Shown one piece after another: positions 6,579 to 9,508 of a stretch of DNA of 9,508 nt (position 1 is its first letter; every line of letters starts with the position of its first letter). The notes beneath the pieces are model-generated. The model had not been told where the DNA came from. It was given only the letters and a program-made list of their open reading frames with translations, and did no database searches. Origin of the DNA: Thioalkalivibrio sp. (GTDB lineage Bacteria > Pseudomonadota > Gammaproteobacteria > Ectothiorhodospirales > Ectothiorhodospiraceae); contig SKOF01000229.1 of the NCBI GenBank assembly GCA_007120155.1, positions 1 to 9,508 of the forward strand, given 5' to 3'. Both the position numbers and the translations under genes were made by a program.

Positions 6579-6664
6579 GATTCAAGATTCAAAACCCAAA
6601 GGTAGGTGGGGCCCGGGGCGAAGCCCCCGCTCCCCCTTGAATCTTGAATATTGAATCTTGAATG
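6579..6664. repeat. heptamer fold-back element between ftsX and rpoH
   Basis: Two units of GATTCAA (6579-6592) face four consecutive seven-base units TTGAAT plus C, A, C or G (6637-6664) across a 44-base core. The core is G/C-rich and contains the hairpin GGGGC-GAA-GCCCC (6615-6627). The left units are exact reverse complements of TTGAATC. The whole could form a long stem with a structured head. It starts eight bases after the end of ftsX and ends before the rpoH promoter region. It has no ORF and no terminator T tract. A similar layout recurs at 8353-8422. Confidence 0.7.
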
Positions 6665-6672
6665 ATCCTTAA

Positions 6673-7653
6673 TTACCGGGGTTCGATGTCCCGCAGATGG
6701 CGCCCCACGGCAATCCAGGAACCGCCGAGGCCAAGGGCCACGGCGAGTCCGAGCAGGCCCAGGGCCCCTGCAAGGCCCGGACCCTCGAGCCGGAAGTCGC
6801 TGCCGTAGAGGGTGGCCAGTTGCTGAACCGGGCCGTTCAGCAGGGCCAGGCCGACGCCGACGATGATCAGGGCCAGCACACCGCCGAACAGGCCGAGCCA
6901 CAGGCCGCCATAGAGAAAGGGGCGGCGGATGAAGCCGTCGGTGGCACCCACCAGCTTGGCCACCTCGATCTCCCGGCGCCGGTTGAGGATATCCAGTCGG
7001 ATGGTATTGCCCACCACCAGGAGCACGCCCAGCCCCAGCAGCACGGCCACCAGCGCCACGCCCCGGCGGGTCATCTCCAGGATGGCCTGCAGGCGCTGCA
7101 CCCATTGCAGATCCACCTGGGCCTGGGTGACTTCCTCCAGTGCCTCCAGCTCCACGGACAGCGCCTGCACCCGGGACGGCCCCTGGTGATCCGCCGCGGG
7201 GGTGACCAGCACCAGGGCGGGCAGGGGGTTGTGGTCCAGCAGGTCAAGGGCCTCGCCGAAGCCCGACAGGGCACGGAACTCCGCCAGGGCCTCCTCGCGG
7301 GTGATGGCGCGGGCGGATTCCACCGCGTCCATGGACTGGATGCGTCCGGCCAGTACCCGCAAGGTGTCCTCGGACACGGAATCCGCCACGAACACCGAGA
7401 GCTGGGCCCCGTGGTCCCACTCGCCACTGGCTGCCTGCAGGTTCTTGAGGGCCAGCCAGAGCCCGGCCGGCAGCGCCAGCGCAATGGCAATCACGGTGAG
7501 CGTAAGCGCCGCGGTAAAGGGGTTGCGATACAGCCTGCCCAGGCTGAACACCAGTGCCTGGGCATGGTTGACGCCCCAGGCCTGGAAGCGGGAGTGGATG
7601 GGCGGCGCGCCGGTGGCGCGGGTGCGTGATTTGCGAGCAACGTCCGGCTTCAT
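6673..7653 (-). CDS. ftsX: cell-division protein FtsX (permease-like)
   Basis: FtsX is the membrane partner of FtsE. The complex sits at the division septum and activates periplasmic peptidoglycan hydrolases through EnvC-type partners. The 326-residue protein has a basic cytoplasmic N-terminus of about 45 residues, a helix at about 48-69, a large periplasmic domain at about 70-196, and three more helices at about 198-217, 249-273 and 294-316. This is the expected four-helix FtsX layout. NRRREIEVAKLVGATDGFIRRPF at about 224-246 is the well-conserved cytoplasmic loop of FtsX that contacts FtsE. The ATG overlaps the ftsE stop by four bases (ATGA, 7650-7653), so the two subunits are translationally coupled. 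Confidence 0.96.
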   Translation of the reverse strand: MKPDVARKSRTRATGAPPIHSRFQAWGVNHAQALVFSLGRLYRNPFTAALTLTVIAIALALPAGLWLALKNLQAASGEWDHGAQLSVFVADSVSEDTLRVLAGRIQSMDAVESARAITREEALAEFRALSGFGEALDLLDHNPLPALVLVTPAADHQGPSRVQALSVELEALEEVTQAQVDLQWVQRLQAILEMTRRGVALVAVLLGLGVLLVVGNTIRLDILNRRREIEVAKLVGATDGFIRRPFLYGGLWLGLFGGVLALIIVGVGLALLNGPVQQLATLYGSDFRLEGPGLAGALGLLGLAVALGLGGSWIAVGRHLRDIEPR

Positions 7654-8345
7654 GCCGGTGCCCCGGCATGAAGCGGGGCCGGCGGGGCGCCGGTGTCCAC
7701 CAGTCTGCCCGCCTCCAGGCGCAGGATGGGTTTGCCGAGCGTGGTGATCAGCTCCAGGTCGTGGCTGGCGATCAGCGTGGTCACGCCCACCTGGTTGAAC
7801 TGCAGGAACAGGTTCATGATCTCCCGGGACAGATCCGGGTCCAGGTTTCCGGTGGGTTCGTCCGCCAGCAGCACCGCCGGCTTGTGCACCACTGCCCGGG
7901 CAATGCCCACGCGCTGCTGCTCCCCGCTGGAGAGCGTCACCGGCCGGGCCCGTTCCTTGTGCAGCAGGCCCACCTTGTCCAGTGCCGCGCGCACCCGTCG
8001 GGCGATCTCCGGGCTCCGGTAGCCCAGGATCACCAGGGGCAGCGCCACGTTATCGAACACGGTTCGGTCATGCAGCAGGTGATGGTCCTGAAAGATGATG
8101 CCGATGCTGCGCCGGAAGTGGGGCACCTTGCGCCGGGGCAGCGTGTTCAGGTGCTGTCCGTTCACGGTGATCCGGCCCCGGGTCGGACGTTCGATGAGCG
8201 AGATCAGCTTGAGCAGGGTGCTCTTGCCGGCGCCGGAGTGCCCGGTGAGATAAGCCATGGCGCCTTCGTCCATGCGCAGGCTGACCTGCGACAGTGCCTC
8301 CTGTCCGCCCGGGTATCGTTTGACGACATTCTGACAGAGGATCAT
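7650..8345 (-). CDS. ftsE: cell-division ATP-binding protein FtsE
   Basis: FtsE is the ATPase that drives FtsX. The 231-residue ABC domain has Walker A GHSGAGKST at 35-43, Q-loop Q86, the ABC signature LSSGEQQR at 138-145, Walker B ending in D162-E163, D-loop NLD at 167-169 and H-loop H195. The signature has Ser at the third position, where FtsE proteins normally have Gly (LSGGEQQR). I place the start at the ATG at 8345 (MILCQNVVKRYPGG), which begins the ABC fold as in other FtsE proteins. The seven codons before it belong to a repeat and begin with ATT. No Shine-Dalgarno sequence precedes this ATG; the 77-base gap to ftsY is occupied by the repeat element at 8353-8422. Confidence 0.95.
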   Translation of the reverse strand: MILCQNVVKRYPGGQEALSQVSLRMDEGAMAYLTGHSGAGKSTLLKLISLIERPTRGRITVNGQHLNTLPRRKVPHFRRSIGIIFQDHHLLHDRTVFDNVALPLVILGYRSPEIARRVRAALDKVGLLHKERARPVTLSSGEQQRVGIARAVVHKPAVLLADEPTGNLDPDLSREIMNLFLQFNQVGVTTLIASHDLELITTLGKPILRLEAGRLVDTGAPPAPLHAGAPA

Positions 8346-8352
8346 GGAAGCA

Positions 8353-8422
8353 GTGGCAAGTGGCAATTCTCAAGTGGCAAGGAAAAGCGGAAAGGCTCAA
8401 GTGGGTTGGTGTTCCTTGCCAC
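8353..8422. repeat. heptamer fold-back element between ftsY and ftsE
   Basis: Four consecutive seven-base units occupy 8353-8380: GTGGCAA at 8353, 8360 and 8374, and TTCTCAA at 8367. After a core, the reverse complement TTGCCAC appears at 8416-8422, touching the ftsY stop codon. The strongest pairing is a perfect 13-bp inverted repeat, AAGTGGCAAGGAA (8372-8384) with TTCCTTGCCACTT (8412-8424), 27 bases apart. The element fills nearly the whole ftsY-ftsE gap. It shares the layout of the 6579-6664 element: NNNNCAA units, core, TTGNNNN units. Confidence 0.65.
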
Positions 8423-9409
8423 TTACTCAGCTCCGCTGAGCAAGGCACGCACAAAATCATCGGCCCGGAAGGTGCGCAGGTCGTCGATGCCTTCCCCTAC
8501 ACCGATGAACCTTATGGGAATTCCCATGCGCTCGGCCATGGCGAAGACGATGCCGCCCTTGGCGGTGCCGTCGAGCTTGGTGACGGCGATGCCGGAGAGT
8601 TGCACCGCCTGGTGGAATTCCCGGGCCTGGTTCAGGGCGTTCTGGCCGGTACCGGCATCCACCACCAGCAGGGTCTCATGGGGGGCGTCCGGATCCAGGC
8701 GCTGGATCACGCGGCGAACCTTTTTCATCTCCTCCATGAGGTTGCTCTGGGTGTGCAGGCGCCCGGCCGTGTCGGCGATGAGCACGTCCACGCCCCGCGC
8801 CTGCGCCGCCTGCAGGCCATCGTAGATCACCGAGGCGGAGTCCGCGCCCTTGCCCTGGGCGATGACCGGAATGCCGTTGCGTTCGCCCCATACCTGGAGC
8901 TGCTCCACCGCCGCGGCGCGAAACGTGTCACCGGCGGCCAGCATCACCGAGCGGCCCTCCGCCTGCAGGCGCCTGGCCAGTTTGCCGATGGTGGTGGTCT
9001 TGCCGGCGCCGTTGACGCCTACCACGAGGATCACAAAGGGCTTGCGGGATGCATCCACCTCCAGGGGGCGCTCGACGGGCGCGAGGATCTCGGTCATGGA
9101 GTCGCGCAGGGCCGTGAGGAGCGCGTCGGCATCGGTGAGCTCCTTGCGGGCCACGCGGCGGGTCAGGCCGTCGAGGATGCGCTGCGTGGCTTCCACGCCC
9201 ACATCCGCCATGAGCAGCCTGGTCTCCAGCTCCTCGAGCAGTTCGTCGTCGATGGCCTTGCGGCCCATCACCATGGTGGCCATGCCTTCGGTAAGTGCCT
9301 GGCCGGTCTTGGACAATCCCTTGCGCAGCCGCGAGAATAGGCCTTCGCCGCGCCCCGGGTCCCGGGGCTGTTCTTCGCCCTCGGGGTGATTTTTTCTGAA
9401 ACCGAACAT
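8423..9409 (-). CDS. ftsY: signal recognition particle receptor FtsY
   Basis: FtsY is the membrane-associated GTPase that docks SRP-ribosome complexes at the Sec translocon. The protein has 328 residues with a four-helix N domain at about 50-115 and a G domain with G1 GVNGAGKTTT at 131-140, DTFRAAA at 161-167, DTAGRL at 213-218 and TKLDGTAKGG at 277-286. The closing region has GVGEGIDDLRTF. The acidic A domain in front of the N domain is only about 20 residues (GEEQPRDPGRGEG), much shorter than the roughly 200 residues of E. coli FtsY. The segment GLFSRLRKGLSKTGQAL at 23-39 is the conserved amphipathic membrane-targeting helix. The ATG at 9409 has no obvious Shine-Dalgarno sequence; MFGFRKN is a common FtsY start. 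Confidence 0.97.
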   Translation of the reverse strand: MFGFRKNHPEGEEQPRDPGRGEGLFSRLRKGLSKTGQALTEGMATMVMGRKAIDDELLEELETRLLMADVGVEATQRILDGLTRRVARKELTDADALLTALRDSMTEILAPVERPLEVDASRKPFVILVVGVNGAGKTTTIGKLARRLQAEGRSVMLAAGDTFRAAAVEQLQVWGERNGIPVIAQGKGADSASVIYDGLQAAQARGVDVLIADTAGRLHTQSNLMEEMKKVRRVIQRLDPDAPHETLLVVDAGTGQNALNQAREFHQAVQLSGIAVTKLDGTAKGGIVFAMAERMGIPIRFIGVGEGIDDLRTFRADDFVRALLSGAE

Positions 9410-9471
9410 GGATATGGATGTCTATGCAGTCACGAGAGCGCTCATCCTACCACCGGGGACCACAAGCGGAA

Positions 9472-9508
9472 ATGACGTATCGAAAGCTGTCCGGCCTTAT
9501 TGTTCTCA
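9472..9508 (+). CDS. probable start of a divergent gene, cut by the window edge
   Basis: An ATG at 9472 opens a frame to the edge reading MTYRKLSGLIVL: two basic residues then a hydrophobic run, as at the beginning of a signal peptide. It would diverge from ftsY with 62 bases between the start codons. In Pseudomonas, M16-family zinc peptidase genes lie divergently beside ftsY, and a secreted M16 peptidase would fit, but twelve residues cannot prove it. GCGGAA just upstream is at best a weak ribosome binding site. No clear promoter hexamers were found in 9410-9471 on either strand. Confidence 0.4.
   Translation, partial: MTYRKLSGLIVL

Noticed and set aside
6697..7629. 310-codon plus-strand frame opposite ftsX
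   Set aside because: Shadow of ftsX with Gln/Gly/His-rich translation and no domain.
8346..8366. longer ftsE start adding seven codons before MILCQNV
   Set aside because: It would begin with ATT inside a repeat. The ATG at 8345 begins the ABC fold where FtsE proteins normally start.
8360..9340. 326-codon plus-strand frame opposite ftsY
   Set aside because: It is the complement of a conserved GTPase gene, with no ribosome binding site and His/Gly/Ala/Leu-rich composition.

Overview
The window is a GC-rich, gene-dense piece of a gammaproteobacterial chromosome. The lineage call rests on two things seen here. One is a ftsY-ftsE-ftsX-rpoH run on the minus strand, the gene order of E. coli and Pseudomonas. 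The other is a cbb3-oxidase assembly cluster (ccoG-fixH-ccoI-ccoS) on the plus strand. A chemolithotrophic or purple-sulfur relative (Chromatiales/Ectothiorhodospiraceae-like) is a guess from general resemblance, not something the sequence proves.

Left half, plus strand (1-5216): the probable last codons of an upstream gene overlap the ccoG start. They are followed by ccoG (membrane iron-sulfur protein), a FixH protein with an unusually long four-helix membrane part, ccoI (copper P1B-type ATPase) and ccoS (small single-helix protein). About 110 bases further on is an unrecognised 31-residue single-helix ORF with its own ribosome binding site. The first four genes act together: CcoI and CcoG are thought to handle copper for the CuB site of subunit CcoN, CcoS is needed for cofactor insertion, and FixH has an assembly or stability role. 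The oxidase structural genes (ccoNOQP) are not in the window and probably lie to the left. No FNR/ANR box is visible.

Middle (5217-5617): about 400 bases without a gene, where the two transcription directions converge. It holds a near-perfect bidirectional terminator, a pair of inverted REP sequences with GTAG ends (a BIME-like element), and one further hairpin.

Right half, minus strand (9409 down to 5618): ftsY (SRP receptor), ftsE and ftsX (ABC-type divisome regulator of peptidoglycan hydrolysis) and rpoH (heat-shock sigma-32). rpoH has its own promoter-like hexamers overlapped by a near-consensus CIRCE operator (TTAGCAGTC-N9-GAGTGCTAA). This suggests that the HrcA repressor controls synthesis of the heat-shock sigma factor. 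Two intergenic regions of this block, ftsY/ftsE and ftsX/rpoH, carry fold-back elements built from inverted runs of seven-base units of the form TTGNNNN. At the right edge a divergent gene probably starts at 9472.

No mobile-element gene, CRISPR array, tRNA or rRNA was seen. The most rewarding items are the CIRCE site at rpoH, the heptamer fold-back elements, the extended FixH and the 31-residue membrane microprotein.
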